From assembly GCA_017448375.1 (NCBI GenBank), contig JAFSLR010000227.1, positions 1 through 5,666 on the forward strand: DNA of 5,666 nucleotides, in the 5' to 3' direction. Below the pieces are notes generated by a model. That model had not been told where the DNA came from. It saw only the letters and a list, made by a program, of their open reading frames with translations, and made no database searches. This document shows positions 5,190-5,666 of this stretch, in pieces. The translations under genes and the position numbers were made by a program. How positions within the stretch are numbered: the stretch's first letter is position 1; every line of letters starts with the position of its first letter. This DNA is from Synergistaceae bacterium. Lineage in GTDB: Bacteria > Synergistota > Synergistia > Synergistales > Aminobacteriaceae.

Positions 5190-5451
5190 GTAATCCTGTA
5201 CTCGTCATCGCCGTTCCTGGTTTCGTCTGAGGCTTCGACTGTCTGGGTTGCTTTGTCGTCAGTCCTGCCCTCAACTGTGAAGGTTATGTGATGGATTGAA
5301 GTGTCGGCTGTAGTGTAGAAATTTACTCCGATGAGTCCGTCAAGAATCAGCGATTGATCCTTGAAGTGATTTATTGTAGCATAAGACCCCCCCCGTTTGC
5401 ATGAATTACAGCACACATTATCATTAGGATTGCTGATATTTTGCCGCGCAT
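5190..5451 (-). pseudogene. Exported protein with signal peptide, frameshifted at a G8 tract and truncated by the TnpB element
   Basis: ATG 5451-5449 follows AAGGAGGA (5468-5461) at good spacing. MRGKISAILMIMCAVIHA is a compact signal peptide: a basic start, a hydrophobic core and a likely cleavage after HA. After Asn19 come eight G on the coding strand (5394-5387). With eight, the frame ends soon at a TAA (GGGLMLQ then stop); with nine it continues SYATINHFKDQSLILDGLIG, VNFYTTADTSIHHITFTVEG and ends DDEYRI at the element border, where ACG-TGA is created by the right end. The pattern 'L-x-G-x-I-G-V-N-F-Y ... I-x-F-T-V' recalls a beta-rich domain seen in secreted or surface proteins of anaerobic gut Bacillota; the function is unknown to me. 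The 3' end is lost. Promoter and ribosome binding site are intact, so transcription and export of a short or truncated product remain possible. Confidence 0.6.
5387..5394 (-). repeat. Homopolymer tract (eight G on the coding strand) at a frameshift
   Basis: Eight C on the plus strand lie right after the signal-peptide codons. One added G joins the signal peptide to the downstream frame. Such tracts are slippage-prone, which could mean phase variation, decay or a sequencing length error. Confidence 0.7.
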
Positions 5452-5460
5452 TTATTGACT

Positions 5461-5493
5461 TCCTCCTTCTGTGAAATTTTTGGGAACATTATA
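5461..5493 (-). promoter_or_regulatory. Promoter -10 box and ribosome binding site of the exported-protein gene
   Basis: On the minus strand a perfect TATAAT (5493-5488) lies upstream of AAGGAGGA (5468-5461), which is 9-10 bases before ATG 5451. The best -35 candidate, TGGATT at 18 bp, is weak. The implied leader is about 30 nt. Confidence 0.55.
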
Positions 5494-5539
5494 CTTCCCA
5501 TCCGAATAATAAATCCAGCCCCGAAAAATACATTTCACG

Positions 5540-5577
5540 CAAAAAAATCAACGTTCGCGCAAGAAATGCCCCGAACG
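5540..5577 (-). terminator. Possible Rho-independent terminator, minus direction
   Basis: Reading the minus strand, CGTTCG (5577-5572) pairs with CGAACG (5557-5552) and is followed by TTGATTTTTTT (5551-5541). It would end transcription of a minus-strand gene lying beyond 5578, upstream of the exported-protein promoter. The loop is long (14 nt) and the stem only six pairs. Confidence 0.35.
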
Positions 5578-5666
5578 CGGAATCATCGGAAGTATGTCGA
5601 AGGCTCGGAAAATTCACCGGCCTAACTTTTCGGGGTGCTTTTCTCCTGAGACTCTGCTCCTCTGTC
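5578..5666. other. Non-coding stretch at window end
   Basis: No gene is seen here. CCCCGAA (5569-5575) and TTCGGGG (5629-5635) are complementary and could fold this stretch into a larger structure. It may be the 3' flank of a minus-strand gene beyond the window. Confidence 0.3.

Noticed and set aside
3657..5190. A clean insertion site in which the two flanks join to restore one gene
   Set aside because: Joining 3657 to 5190 gives no plausible continuation of the sacsin-like protein, and the right flank codes on the opposite strand, so flanking deletion or rearrangement is needed.
5103..5291. Plus-strand frame of 62 codons across the right end
   Set aside because: It reads through the omega-RNA and antisense to the exported-protein gene; structure, not protein, explains the sequence.

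Overview
The window looks like a mobile-element graveyard in the accessory genome of an anaerobic, moderately AT-rich bacterium. A gut- or rumen-type Bacillota (clostridial/Lachnospiraceae-like) or a Synergistota fits the protein families and the strong AGGAGG ribosome binding sites, but no marker gene settles this. Almost every recognisable gene is truncated, frameshifted or cut by an insertion. All family names below come from reading the translations and recalling families; no search was run.

Layout. Positions 1-168 hold, on the minus strand, the end of what looks like an MT-A70-type adenine methyltransferase, running off the window. It abuts a plus-strand conserved protein of unknown function (147-755). 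An intergenic stretch follows (756-995) with a minus-strand terminator hairpin, a 12-bp tandem repeat and a perfect 10-bp-arm palindrome. A phage/plasmid-type Prim-Pol primase pseudogene (996-1868) is recognisable through three reading frames, with a small HTH-like ORF overlapping its end (1828-1965). Positions 1966-2150 contain only a strong hairpin and one unrecognised open frame. At 2152-2330 lies the 3' end of one TnpB gene with its right-end hairpin and presumed omega-RNA. It directly abuts the interior of a large pseudogene (2332-3660), which resembles sacsin-like ATP-binding/DUF3883-type proteins.

That pseudogene is cut at its 3' side by a second, different IS200/IS605-type, TnpB-only element (about 3658-5189). 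This element has a left-end hairpin, a 448-codon-equivalent tnpB, an omega-RNA region and a right-end hairpin, but no TnpA. Its tnpB keeps all three RuvC acidic residues. It is broken by a 16-bp tandem duplication just before RuvC-I (removing one copy restores the frame exactly) and by a 1-nt frameshift near 4955. Beyond the right end is a minus-strand exported-protein gene (start 5451) with a promoter, ribosome binding site and signal peptide. It is put out of frame by a run of eight G and loses its 3' end at the element border.

The genes do not form one working pathway. The unifying story is repeated IS605/TnpB insertion plus deletion in a prophage/defence-type accessory region. The most interesting points are the precise, potentially reversible 16-bp duplication in a RuvC-intact TnpB, the unusual zinc-finger-less TnpB C-terminus, two unrelated omega-RNA ends bracketing one large gene, and the homopolymer switch-like tract in the secreted protein.
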